Part shown: positions 45,255-56,270 of the stretch, piece by piece
Position numbering within the stretch: the stretch's first letter is position 1
Layout: every line of letters begins with the position of its first letter
NCBI GenBank assembly: GCA_036927565.1
Contig: JAYESD010000008.1
Coordinates: 125,143,498 to 125,207,497 of the forward strand
Origin: Tuctoria greenei
Taxonomy: Eukaryota; Streptophyta; Magnoliopsida; Poales; Poaceae
DNA: 64,000 nt
Reading direction: 5' to 3'
Made by a program: the position numbers and the translations under genes
The notes under the pieces: generated by a model
Seen by the model: only the letters and a program-made list of their open reading frames with translations
What the model was told of the DNA's origin: nothing
Database searches by the model: none

Positions 45255-46084
45255 GTAATATATGTCTATCCCTCTTTTTTTTTCTGTACACCCTATTATT
45301 GTGAGTTTTAGTCCTAGTGTCAAAAAGAAACATGTTAGATCTCCTTAAGCTTTCGAGACATGTATATATATTCCTATGTTGCTGTTCAAATTTAGGAATT
45401 AAGTCTGTTCAAAGTTCACAATTTTTTCTCACTGCTTCAGGTAGCACATTACTCTTGTTCCAGTTTTTAACTTAAGTTTATAAATACTTCTAATCTAAAT
45501 TTTGGGCAACAATGAATTACAAAGTTGTAGAATAGATCCTTCTCTTTCAGAAAATGCACCACAATGGCCTAGAAGAGTTTTCTATGAAGAGATATGGAAA
45601 AAATACAGCTGCTGGTTCACACAGTTTCAGAACAGCAGCATTAGTGATTATGGGGCATTTCATCATCTTGAAAAGGTCTTTTGGCTTGGAGGTCAATAGA
45701 AATCTTATAGAAGACTTTCCAAGCTTTCTAAAAATTGTTTATTTTCCCTCATAGAATCTCTGGTGCAGGAGATATGGAGTTTTAAAGTTCGACTATGATT
45801 CCCTTTTGATCCACCACCCACTTTTAATCCAGTTTTACTAACTGTTTCGCACTATTGACTATGCTTCTTCTGCAGGGTTTGGGAACGTGCCGAGAAGATC
45901 ATGGAGGTTGTTAAGGGGCTAGCGTGTAGCCCGATACTGGAATTGTGTTGTTGTAGAACTTTTAAAAATGTTTTCAAACTATTTCGCTGTGTCTGTGTAT
46001 CTCTGTGTATAATCTGTATCTGTTCTGTGTTCTCGCCATCGTGCGAGGTAGTCAGTTTCTGTTTTAAAAAAAAAATCAAAAACT
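45255..46084 (+). other. 3' part of the long CACTA, no recognised gene
   Basis: This AT-rich sequence probably holds the last TNPA intron(s) and 3' untranslated region; a short exon-like piece near 45880-45960 is possible. No domain was seen. It ends at an A-run just before the right subterminal repeats. Confidence 0.4.
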
Positions 46085-46450
46085 TAACTTACGTCGGCTA
46101 TGTCTAAGTCGACGTAAGTTAGCCCAGTTTAACTTACGTCGGTCGGACTATACTGACATAAGTTAAACCACTTAACTTACGTTGGTTTAGTGCAACCGCC
46201 GTAAGTTATACCACTTAACTTACGTCGGCCGACAGTAGACGATGTAAGTACTCCCGCCTAGCCCACGGCCCATACCGGTAAATAACTTATGTCGGTTGCT
46301 GGAAACCAGCATAATTAAGTAACTTACGTCGGCGGCCGATGTAAGTTACCTTAATTACGTCCAAACTGCTTTGTCGGCCAGCAACTGACATAATTAAGTA
46401 ACTTACATTGGTTTAAGCCTTAATTACATCGGCCCTAGCCGACGTAATTG
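46085..46450. repeat. Right subterminal repeats of the long CACTA
   Basis: About a dozen ACTTACGTCGG-type motifs in both orientations, mirroring 37220-37480. Several have drifted (acttacgttgg, acttatgtcgg), with C-to-T changes at CpG. Confidence 0.85.
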
Positions 46451-46468
46451 ACTAGGATTCCTGTAGTG

Positions 46469-46656
46469 GGGGGTGGAACCGACCCCTACTCAGGTCTGGA
46501 ATAGAAGTCACAAGGACCCTTCTTAGCTTGAGCCGTGTAGTCAGGTCACAACCAAGCGGCTGGTAAGTTTCAAAATCATTCAAATTAATTGTGACTATCT
46601 CGATTTTTGAATTTACACAGTTTCCTTGTTTCTATGGCTAGGTACGGGCAGAAGGC
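46469..46656 (+). pseudogene. Fragment of a second CACTA's TNPA gene
   Basis: It aligns with 44510-44695 of the neighbouring CACTA: the exon coding for EPTPTQVWNRSHK, the splice donor ctggtaagttt, an intron of similar length, and the next exon start (ctaggtacgggcagaagg against gtaggcaaagtacgcgcagg). It is clearly diverged from it, so it comes from another copy. It is cut on the left by the CACTA end and on the right by the LTR at 46657. Confidence 0.75.
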
Positions 46657-48173
46657 TGTTGATGGTTGTTATATACCAATTTCATCCGTTAATATAACTT
46701 AATTATGTGAAGGAAATATCATTACTTACACACATCACCTTTCTATTTAACCTATTTCCACTTGTCCTTGGAGAAATTAGTGCATGCAGGAATTTTACAA
46801 AGAATTGAAGTGAAACAAGGGGATGGATCCTATAAAATATCATCCAAGCCAATCAAGAGCCAACATGTGGCACCACATGGATCAAATAGCCCACAAACAG
46901 AAGTATTTGAGGCCATGCAATGGTGCAACACCCTATCAGGGGATGGGACCCTCCTGGAAGTCACCCCAAGAAAGCACAGAGCATTTGGAGGACTTATCAG
47001 GTCGGCCGACCTCCCTAGTCGGCCGACCTGGTCTTTTCTCCAAACCTGGTCAGCTTCCACGTGTTGGCTCCTCCCAACTTAAAGAATGTGGTGACTGATT
47101 CGCTCGCTTTTGGTGGCGGGAACCGACCCTTCTCCATGCTACAAATAGGACCCCTCACCCCTCACTTCAACACACACCACTTGAGCATCATGCTATTGTA
47201 TATACTAGTTCTCTTAGTCTTTAGTGGAGTTAGGCTATAGAGAGGAGAGCCTCTAGTCCCACGTCCAAGTTGGGAAAGGTACGACTCATGTATCGTTTCT
47301 TATATTTGTCACTTTATGCAGAATAAAGATATTATCTTTAGTCTTCTTTTATTCATATAGTTGGATGGAACATTTCTTGTTTGATTGTGGATTCCATATA
47401 TGTGGTAGGAGTAGTCTTTATGATTATGTCATATCATTCCTAATCTATCATCATAAACACTACAAACCCCCACTATAGTCTAATTAGATATGATCATGTT
47501 AATATGAATCACTTGTGATATGTATCAACATTGGTTCAACGATGATTTAGTTCATTGCCTGAGATGGCTTGTGCTCGGGCTCTTAAGGTAATTACTTAAT
47601 ATGCTAGCATGGTGCTAGGATAGAAAGTAGCGTTGAATGTGACGTAGACCCACAGATTGAAGAGGTAGGCAGTACGCAGTAGGTGGTGACAATCCTATCT
47701 GTCCTTTGTAATCATCCACGTTCAGCTGTGCCACAGGCTCCTGACGGGAGTCGCCTAGTGTTGCTAGGGGTAAACCCGTGCCCGATGTGTTAAACAACTT
47801 AGCATAAGTATTCACCATTGACATGCTCATTAGTACCTAACCTAGGCTATGTATATGTATATTAGAAGCATTGTAGGAGTAACTCCCCAACTCTAGGTCT
47901 AACCTCCAGTAGGACCCATTTACCCCTTAGAATAGATTGCTTAGATGTGTGTCACACTACCCATATATTATCAACTTACCCCTGTCTTGATAATTGATTA
48001 GTATCCCATAGTTTGATCATAAGAGTAGTGTTTACTTTACTCTATTGTCTTCCTTTGGGATAAATATGATACCCTTGGGAATACTCTTGGGTGAAATGCT
48101 ATACAATAGTTTCCATGCACTTGTGAACCTCATATCTTTCGAGAGATGATCTGTGACGTAAGAAACATCAACA
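46657..48173 (+). repeat. LTR 1 of the non-coding gypsy-type element
   Basis: It begins TGTTGATGGTTGTTATATACC and ends near ...ACATCAACA, just before the primer site. It is collinear with 60805-62275 and 62807-64000. A plausible TATA-like CTACAAATAGG lies at about 47139. LTR 1 and LTR 2 differ by roughly 10% in stretches compared by eye. Confidence 0.85.
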
Positions 48174-48181
48174 AGCATTTC

Positions 48182-48199
48182 GGGCGCCATTATCGGGGA
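48182..48199 (+). other. tRNA-Asp-type primer-binding site, mutated
   Basis: It reads gGGCGCCATTATCGGGGA, against the common Athila/Tat site TGGCGCCGTTGCCGGGGA: the first base is changed and there are three internal changes. It lies 8 bp after the putative LTR end. Confidence 0.7.
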
Positions 48200-51143
48200 A
48201 GGCAAAGGAAGTGAAGGATAGCTATCACTTGTGATTAAGCTATAGGTGCTAATAGTTATTAGACAGGATTACCCGTGTTTTTTTCTCCTTTTGTGGTGAA
48301 AACAGGGTAGTGTTGGCTAACCCATTTTATGGGATGGCCAACGAGGACGCTAGTGCTCAATTGCAAGATGATTGAAGGCGTAGCTCAACAAATGTCCGCT
48401 AGGAAACACCATTGCCTTTCGCAGAAGAATTTCAGCTTCCAGTAGGAGCCAAAGACATCTATTCTCAAGCTTGGGGGATGCTCCAAGAGTTCTTCTTGGT
48501 TTGCCTCCACCATAGGTTAAATGGTTGGCTCCTCATCCAACATTCATGTCATGGGTTGTCCACCAATCCATGACTACATTTGTGCTGGAGCTGAAGGAGT
48601 CCTATTCTCATTCATCATAGATGAAAATGTGATCTCTACTCAAGGGGTGAATTGAAGAATGCTCTAGTTCCCTTAGGTTGGCATGCACACCACTTCACAA
48701 GGTGGACATGCTGGCTATGAAACTACACCTCCCACTAAAGTATCATGAAGACCAAGCCAATGGAGGAGTGTTTGGATGATCCAAGACATGGATATTCACA
48801 TGATTTTGGGAAAATCCATGTCATATTGGGTCACTTTAGGAACCATTTCCCTAAATACCCATGAGGATTCTTCCTTCCAAACACAACTCCAACGGCTATC
48901 ACCTAAAATTAGGTCAAGGGTGAATCAACATCACCCTTGCGGAGGCTATGCAAATTTCAAGGGATTTAAGTTTAACTAGCCTACCTTGAAGTATCTTGTC
49001 CATGGCCAAACAAGAAATCAAGACAACATTTACATGAAGTTCTTGGCCAATGACAAGAAACTTAAAGAGCATTCAAGATCCAAGATATCCCACAATCACT
49101 TGTTGGGATTCCTACCCTTCGACCAAGCCCATGCAACCTAGGGCAAGTGACATTGTGGATGAAGCATTTCTTGTTTGATTGTGGAGTCCACGTGTCATCG
49201 TGCCCAAGGAAGATTTTGATCCATTATCATGGTATGGGTTGACCTTAATGAATATCATGAAGGTCGAAGTGACACTCCTAAAAGAAGGACAGGCCTGACC
49301 ATCCTCACAAAAGAACATCTTCAAGAAGAAGAAACTGTCACTACATTAACAAGTCTTCCTCAAGATGATGGAGAGGCTAGAGCCACCATGTGGCCCACAT
49401 GTCCAACTAACATGCCAAAGGAGATTTTGCATGTCAATCAAGAAAAGTTGTCCATATCTTCAACTCTGGGATTGGACAACAAATCATCGAACTCAAATGG
49501 ACGGAGGTAAGTCTTACTCATCGGACTTCTCAAATTCGGTGAGTCCTTGCCAATAGGTTAATTGGTAGTTAACTCATATTTGATTTCCCCATCAATCTTT
49601 GCATTTGCATTTAGCATGTTTGATTTTTCACACTTGCATGTTGGAAGGAAAAATTTCCAACCAACATAAAACTAAAAATTTTGAATTGGGAAATAAATTT
49701 ATTTGGTTATGAACATTGGGCGTAACCACTTGAATTCATCTTCATAATTAAAACCAATAAATATTTCCCTTAAATATTCATTGCATTTGCAAGTTGTTTC
49801 AAGTTGGGCAAAACAATTCGACAAAGGGTACAATATACTTTTGAGCTAACGTAACCCATTTTCGAATTGTTTTGTTTGTTCTTGATTTTAGTGTAGCCAA
49901 GACAAAATTTTAAATTGGTTGGAAGGCCCAATCAAGCGCATATTCCTCCATCGATCTCATTTTGAGTTCATGGTGGAGGAGTGCACATGATGGTGGTCCA
50001 ACGGAGGAACAGGATGAAGCTCATTCAACTCCTACCTCAACTTGGTAGGAGACATTGAACATGAAGGCTACACCAAAACCCATAGTCATGAGTTTCTCAC
50101 ACAACAACTTTCAACCAAGACTCCTCTTCAAATTGAGGTACAAGTTTAAAATTTTCCATCGTTTGAATTATATTAGGATTGAATGATTTTTGCTTGCATT
50201 GGTAAGGAAAGTTTACACCTTGTCATCTTTCAATTCTTATGCATCCTCACGAGAGTAAGTGCTGGCATTACTCTTTTTGATTCTTCAAGAAAGAATGTCA
50301 CCTTACATGGGAATAAATTTAAACAAGTACCTAGAATTTCATAAGAATTGATAAAATTGACTTACACATTTTCTTCCTACGTAATGCTTATGGAATGACT
50401 TAATGGTTGAATTGGTATGTAGCAACCTTGGAATAGTGATTCCCATAATTTTGATTTCAAACTCATTCATGCATGGATCACTAAATTTCAAATTCATACG
50501 GAATAAATTAAAAATGTTCAGGAGGATAAAATTAAGAACCTTGCTTGCCATGAACCACATCATAAATATTTGCTCTTTTAAAAAACTACGATGGTTAGGA
50601 ATTTTACAAGATGAAGGGATCCATATAGTGTATCTCTTGCATTGCTATGGGTAGGAGCTTTAGAAAATGTTCAACATGATTTATCCATAAAGCCCCACTC
50701 CTAGAAATGATTCATACATTGTTCATGGATACACTAGAAATTGGACCCAATGCATCTTTGGTCTTGTTCTTCCCGTGCGTACAAATGAAGATTCGGTTAC
50801 CTAACCCAAAAATTCATTTGTACTAGTATCGGGAGCTAACCATCACTCTCTATCAAAGAGAGGAAGTTTGCAGGAGTAAAATAACTATGTAGGCATTCAA
50901 AGATCCGATTGTTGGAAATCATAAGAGGATTCCATTTCAATATCTCTTGGCCAAGGAGTAAATTAGAATGGTTGCTACCTATCGGAAATTAAGTCCGAAG
51001 GTCAACCATAACTATACGAGACCGGAGATTTGACATAGAAACCCTCCGTGAGCAACCAATGGGCTGCTACGAATATGTGAGAGCATTATGCTCTCAACTA
51101 TTCTAAGCACTAATTCAAGCTCAAGGAAATTGCCACCATCATT
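48200..51143 (+). other. Internal region of the non-coding gypsy-type element
   Basis: There is no ORF longer than about 90 codons and no recognisable Gag or Pol motif. Scattered short open stretches (for example 49229-49510) do not join into a protein I can name. Composition is AT-rich with many caag/cttgg words. Confidence 0.6.
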
Positions 51144-51613
51144 GGGTGTAAGTGATTCCTTTGTGGCTAAAAGGTATGATGCACCTTAACCAAGGAATGA
51201 CAATATCACATCCAATGTATATTGGGTGCATGTTGTTCCCATGTGGCCAAAAGGTATATTATACCTTAGACAAGGAACAACGGATCACACTCCACCGATG
51301 TTGAGTGCATGTTATCCCTTCATGGTTATAGGTATGTTGTACCTTAGTCAAGGAATAACGGATCATACTCAACACATGTTGGGTACATGTCACTCCTTTG
51401 TGGCTCAAGGGTATCATTACCTTAGCCAAGGCATGACAGATCACACCCAATGCATGAGGGGTACAAGTTATTCCTTTATGGCAAGAAGGTATGATACACC
51501 TTAGCCAAAGAATGACGGAACACACTCAACCATGTTGAGTGCACGTCATGCCTTTCTGCGAAGGTTATCACTACCTTAGCAAAGGAATAACAAGGTACAT
51601 CCAACCTATGGAA
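51144..51613. repeat. Tandem repeat, six units of about 78 bp
   Basis: Unit starts are at 51144, 51224, 51303, 51381, 51459 and 51537. Each begins G(G/A)GT(G/A)CA and contains a cctttgtggc-type, an aaggtat-type and a ccttagccaaggaatgac-type segment. Units 3-5 are exactly 78 bp (26 codons), which keeps a plus-strand frame open (51226-51504) and creates a 26-residue repeat peptide. Units differ by about 20-25%. Confidence 0.85.
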
Positions 51614-52414
51614 ACCTTGAAGTGTGGATGAGCGACATCAACAACACTCTCCTCGACTACAATCATGAAATCCATGGAAGGCAATCCAACATGGACACTC
51701 AATCCTCCAATCTGAAAGCCATGCTACAACAAGGTTAGGCCAACCTCATGGCCTACATCCGTCGTTAGGGTTCCAACCCCTATCGCAGACCTTGAACAAG
51801 AACAAGCTTGGGGGAGGATCCCCACTTGAGGTAACTTTTATCACGCCCGTGGGTATTTACTTTTCATTCACCCATCATCCACATCGCATAAAAAAATATA
51901 AGTAGAGTAGATTTGCTTTCAAAATAAAATAAAACATGTGTGGTAAGAATGATTTGGAATTCACATAGACGAAATGATGAAAAGTTGCTCTGTTTTAATT
52001 TTCCTAAGTCCCTAGTTTACAACTTACTACTCTCCAACCTATTGCTCTCATTGGATAAAATTGCTTTTGCCTTGATTTGGAAACTGTGGGTACCAAAAGC
52101 TTAATCCATTCTAAGTTGTTGTGAGGTATGATATAGTGATAGGTCTTCTATTCCTAGTTTGAAAGTGAAACTTAGATTTCTGGAGAAATTCTAAAAAGAT
52201 TTAAGTTATCCTCATTGTATTGGAAATACCCAGCAAAGCCATATGATAAATTACATTGGTAGACCCTAAGCATATGCTATTTGTCTTCACATTGAGCTTT
52301 GTCAAACTAGTATAGACCTATGTGAGATTTCATTCATTACCTTTTGAATTCAAGACTTCACTTGCACATGATATACTTCTACAGTAGAAGTAAGCAAAAT
52401 TCCCATAATACCAC
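51614..52414 (+). other. Internal region of the non-coding gypsy-type element, second part
   Basis: AT-rich, with no gene. It ends at 52414, just before the CATTC target duplication of the CRM-like insertion. Confidence 0.6.
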
Positions 52415-52419
52415 CATTC

Positions 52420-53287
52420 TGATGAGGACATCAACACCCTTGATACATCCACACCAACTCAGCTACCGGTTTCTGGTCCGATCACTCGCGCTCGTGCACG
52501 TCAACTAAACTATGAGGTGAACTCGTTCTTGGCCTTATGTCCATCTTATCTAGACCGTGGAACTACGTGCTTTCTTGTTTTGCTTAGGAACAATGGAGAG
52601 GAGCCAATGGGAAGGGAATTCGCGCGAACGGGATTTGGACAGCAGAACAGCACCAACTTGTGACGGCCACCACAATTTCATACGGACTCCGATCTGGGCG
52701 TTCAAGTACTTCCTGGAAAGATTATCAAGTCTACTTTCAAACGGATCTGGCCTCATGTCCATATCTATTCGGAGTCGGCCGCAATAGTTATTTTAATACC
52801 AAGACCTTTTTCTGTCCAGGGTGCTGCATCACCAAAATTGGGCCCATGGCCCATGTATCGTTTGGAGTCCATTAGGGACTCGTGATTAGGGTTTCTCATG
52901 ACCCTAGGGAGGTAATAAATAGTAGCAGCCGCCCTCATTAGCTGGTGGGTTTTTTTTATTCGTAAGTTAGCTTCTGCTGCTTCCTTGTACACGCGCGTAT
53001 CGACTAGATCGCCCGTCTACTTGTATCCAGAACCCCACTTTAGATTGATTCAACAGATAAGTGCTTATTCTTCTTGTTCTTGCATGTTCTTCGATTGCTT
53101 GCAGGAACAAAGGCCCTCGGGGTCAGGTTGACTGTGCGCCAGCAAGATCAATACAACTTCGGAGTCGGTGTACCGATCGCTAAGGCGCATCGACTTGGGG
53201 ACGGTGTAGTCGGATCGCCAACGTCTTCTCCTCCACAAATCGAACCCTCCTATTCTCATCGAAAGATCAGGAACCAAGATCCTATCA
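52420..53287 (+). repeat. 5' LTR of the CRM-like element
   Basis: 868 bp, TGATGAGGACATC...GATCCTATCA. It carries the duplicated last ~80 codons of the polyprotein (52421-52663) simply because the 3' LTR includes them. Compared with the 3' LTR there are about 18 substitutions and two small indels in T-runs. Confidence 0.95.
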
Positions 53288-53289
53288 AG

Positions 53290-53302
53290 TGGTAATAAGA
53301 GC
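53290..53302 (+). other. Primer-binding site of the CRM-like element, mutated
   Basis: It reads TGGTAATAAGAGC, against the initiator tRNA-Met site TGGTATCAGAGC, two bases after the LTR. One inserted A and one substitution weaken the match. Confidence 0.75.
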
Positions 53303-53529
53303 AAGGTTAATCGGTGAGAGTGCTACCATTACTTTTCTTTCCGCTGTTATCATCCTATAGTCCAGAAAAAGCCCAAAAAAAATACCAGATCTGTTTTTTT
53401 CCATTATTCCTAGACCATTGTGCCTTTTACTTTCTCCACTTAGTCAAGACTTGTTGAGTTCATGGTTGCTTCGACGAGTCAAGTTGCTGGTCTTTAGTTT
53501 TGCACCACTAGAGTTTCGAGTTCGTGTCA

Positions 53530-53858
53530 CATTCGGTCACCTAGTTCGAGTCAGATTCGTAGTTCGAGTTTGAGTCGGATTACTAGTTTGAGATTGAATC
53601 AGATTGCTACTTCGAGTTTGAGTCGGATTACTAGTTCGAGTTTGAGTCGGATTACAAGTTCAAATCATATTTCTACTTTGAGTTTGAGTCAGATTGCTAG
53701 TTCGAGTTTGAGTCAGATTACGAGTTCAAATCAGATTGCTAGTTCGAGTTTGAGTCGGATTGCTAGTTTGAGTTTGAGTCTGATTACTAGTTCGAGTTCG
53801 AATCAGATTGCTACTTCGAGTTTGAGTCAGATTAATAATTTGAGTTTGACAACAAGAA
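53530..53858. repeat. 24-bp tandem repeat in the CRM-like leader
   Basis: Units of the form agttcgagtttgagtcggattact (24 bp) repeat about 13 times with variation. Because 24 is a multiple of 3, one frame stays open (within 53570-54031) and reads as repeats of SSLSRITS. Confidence 0.85.
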
Positions 53859-53861
53859 AAA

Positions 53862-54000
53862 GGCAAGTGCAAAATCAAAAGCCGCACAAAAGCCACAAGC
53901 AATTAGAGAAGAAAAAAAAGGCAAGTGCAAAATCAAAAGCCGCACAAAAGCCACAAGCAATTAGAGAAGAAAAAAAAGGCAAGTGCAAGATCAAAAGCCG
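53862..54000. repeat. 58-bp tandem repeat in the CRM-like leader
   Basis: Two complete units starting at 53862 and 53920, plus a partial third at 53978, each beginning ggcaagtgcaaaatcaaaag. The two full units are identical, indicating a very recent expansion. 58 is not a multiple of 3, so the repeat is unlikely to be coding. Confidence 0.9.
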
Positions 54001-54447
54001 CATGTGCAAATTTTGTTATAGGGTCTCCTGATTCCATCTAGAGAGAGTTTGGGTGACCACCCCAACAAAAAAAAACAAAAAAAAAGAAAAAAATAAGATT
54101 GTTGTTTGGGGTGTTTTTGGTGATGACATTGGTGTCTCGGCTTGCGTCTCTAGTACGGTCTAGACTAAGATCAGCACAATACTATCGTAGAATATTTATT
54201 CAGCTTGTTGTGATTAACGTGGTAAAAGTTTGCTCCTTGTGCTAGTTCAGCCACCTAAAGCCATAGATTGACACCTGCTCTTGAAGTTGTTCATTACTTG
54301 CTGGTTGCCATCACCTTCTTGCTGAGCTTTGTAAGAACAGGTAAGAGCTTGATTGAACAGGTTCAGAGTGAGCGAGTTATCTCCACCAGCACCTTTGTAG
54401 CTAGGGATAACGTTACCCTTTCATATTGGACTTTTTTTCTACTAACC

Positions 54448-55944
54448 ATGGCAGGAGGAGCAAATACAACTGAAGACGTGCATTCACCTCGCACACGGGG
54501 AATTATACAACACTTCGAACGCCAAGTGCGGCTACACACAGAAGCGCTTGATGAGGATTTTCGAGGTACCAGTGACCGCCTTGGTCAATTGGAAAATATG
54601 CAGATCGACACCAACACCAAAATCAGCACGTTGGAGAGTTCCATTCAAACATTGAACACCTCTATTGGAGCCATCCTGCAGCGCCTTGAGGAGAGGGATC
54701 GTGGACGCAGCGCAGATGGACAGGTGAGCAATGCTCCTAGTATTGTACGTGACAATGAAGATGACTATTCTGCAGATACGAAGATTGGGGAAGATGAGGA
54801 AGCTAGGCCACGGCGCCGGCTACAACGCAACCGTCAAGGCATAGGTGGACATCGTCGGCGTGAGGTACGCAATCATGAAGATACTTTTAACAAGATCAAA
54901 TATAAGATACCTCATTTTGATGGTAAATATGACCCTGATGCATATATTACTTGGGAGATTTCTGTTGATAAAAAATTTGCATGTCATGAGTTTCCTGAAA
55001 ACGCAAGAGTTAGATCAGCCACTAGTGAGTTTACTGATTTTGCTTTTGTTTGGTGGATAGAACATGGTAAGAAAAATCCTAATAACATACCACAAACTTG
55101 GGATGCTTTGAAACGGCTCATGCGGGCTAGATTTGTTCCTTCTTACTATGCACGTGATCTGTTAAATAAGTTACAACAATTGAGACAGGGAGCTAAAAGT
55201 GTAGAAGAGTATTTTCAGGAATTACAAATGGGTATGTTGCGTTGTAATTTAGACGAGGATGAGGAACCAGCTATGGCTAGATTTTTGGGTGGTTTAAACC
55301 GTGAAATTCAGGACATACTTTCTTATAAAGATTACAATAATGTTACCCGTTTGTTTCATCTTGCTTGTAAAGCTGAAAGGGAAGTGCAGGAACGACGAGC
55401 TAGCTCTAGAACTAATATTTCTGCAGGAAAGACTAGCTCATGTCAACCACGCACGACTACTCCTTCAACTGGGCGTGTTTCTCCGCCATCTTCTTCACAA
55501 AGTCGGGCAGCACCTTCTTCTTCCAGCAACAAGCCACGTGCTTCTTCCACTAGCTCAGCAGTAAAGACCACCCAAAAGCCCACCGAGAGTGCTTCTTCCG
55601 TAGCATCTACCGGACGATCTAGAGACGTTCAATGTCACAAGTGCAAGGGTTTTGGCCATGTGTAGCGTGACTACCCAAGCAAACGTGTTATAATTGTTAA
55701 AGATGACGGTGAGTACTCATCTGCTAGCGATTTTGATGACGATACATGTGTTTTGCTTGCAGCTGACTATGCAGGTAGCGATGAACATCAAGAAGAGCAT
55801 ATTGGTGCAGAAGATGCAGCGCGCTATGATAGTCTCATTGTGCACGTGTGCTTAGTGCACAAATGGAGAAAGCGGAACAAAATCAAAGGCACACATTATT
55901 CCAAACAAAGTGTGTCGTCAAAGAGCGATCTTGCCGCATGATCA
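54448..55944 (+). pseudogene. CRM-like gag, with stop in the zinc knuckle
   Basis: ATG 54448 sits in a good context (accATGg) and begins MAGGANTTEDVH. A coiled coil spans about residues 20-90 (LGQLENMQIDTNTKISTLES). The Gag core at about 205-370 has PHFDGKYDPDAYITWE, FAFVWWIEHGKK and SVEEYFQELQM. A Ser/Pro-rich stretch follows, then a CCHC knuckle CHKCKGFGHV followed by a TAG at 55663 and a Tyr in place of the last Cys. The frame continues past the stop (SSASDFDDDTCVLLAADYAG) to about 55850, where a one-base loss shifts into the protease frame. Gag would form the particle. Only the knuckle and junction are damaged. Confidence 0.88.
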
Positions 55945-56270
55945 TTGATGGAGGTAGCTGCAACAACTTGGCCAGCAGTGACATGGTGACCAAGCTGGCA
56001 CTAAGCACCAAACCGCACCCACATCCCTATTACATTCAATGGTTAAACAACAGCGGTAAGGCAAAGGTAACTAGACTTGTGCGATTCAATTTTACTATTG
56101 GATCATATAAGGATGTCGTTGAATGTGATGTTGTGCCGATGCAAGCTTGTAATATTCTGCTAGGAAGACCTTGGCAATTTGATAGAGATTCTATGCATCA
56201 TGGTAGATCAAATCAGTATTCTTTTCTTTACCACGATAAAAAAAATTGTGTTGCATCCTATGTCTCCTGA
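55845..56270 (+). pseudogene. CRM-like protease domain
   Basis: The frame after the shift near 55850 contains CRMIIDGGSCNNLAS, the DGG/SC-type active site of chromovirus aspartic proteases, then CDVVPMQACNILLGRPW, the family's second conserved region. The frame is lost near 56240 at an A-run (aaaaaaa), after which the downstream polyprotein continues in another frame. The active-site residues are intact. Confidence 0.85.

Larger units (their letters stand above)
37200..46468 (+). mobile_element. Long CACTA (En/Spm-type) transposon with decayed TNPD and TNPA genes
   Basis: The left end is CACTACAAGAAACGCGAA and the right end is the complement of CACTACAGGAATCCTAGTC, so only the outer ~13 bp of the inverted repeats match. 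Both subterminal regions are packed with ACTTACGTCGGC-type repeats in both orientations (37220-37480 and 46085-46450). Internal genes match the two classic products: a TNP2-type transposase and a TNPA-like (Ptta/En/Spm) protein. A hAT element is nested at 38391-39266. The flanking trinucleotides differ (gat left, ggg right), so the target duplication is lost or a flank has been rearranged. Confidence 0.92.
53303..54447 (+). other. Leader (5' untranslated region) of the CRM-like element
   Basis: About 1.15 kb between the primer site and the gag ATG. It contains the tandem repeats listed separately and, from about 54055, an A-rich stretch. Short upstream ORFs exist but no conserved protein. Confidence 0.7.

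Noticed and set aside
53570..54031. 153-codon Ser/Leu-rich protein
   Set aside because: Consists of the 24-bp tandem repeat and then the 58-bp repeat, which is out of frame with itself; lies in the leader before the gag ATG.
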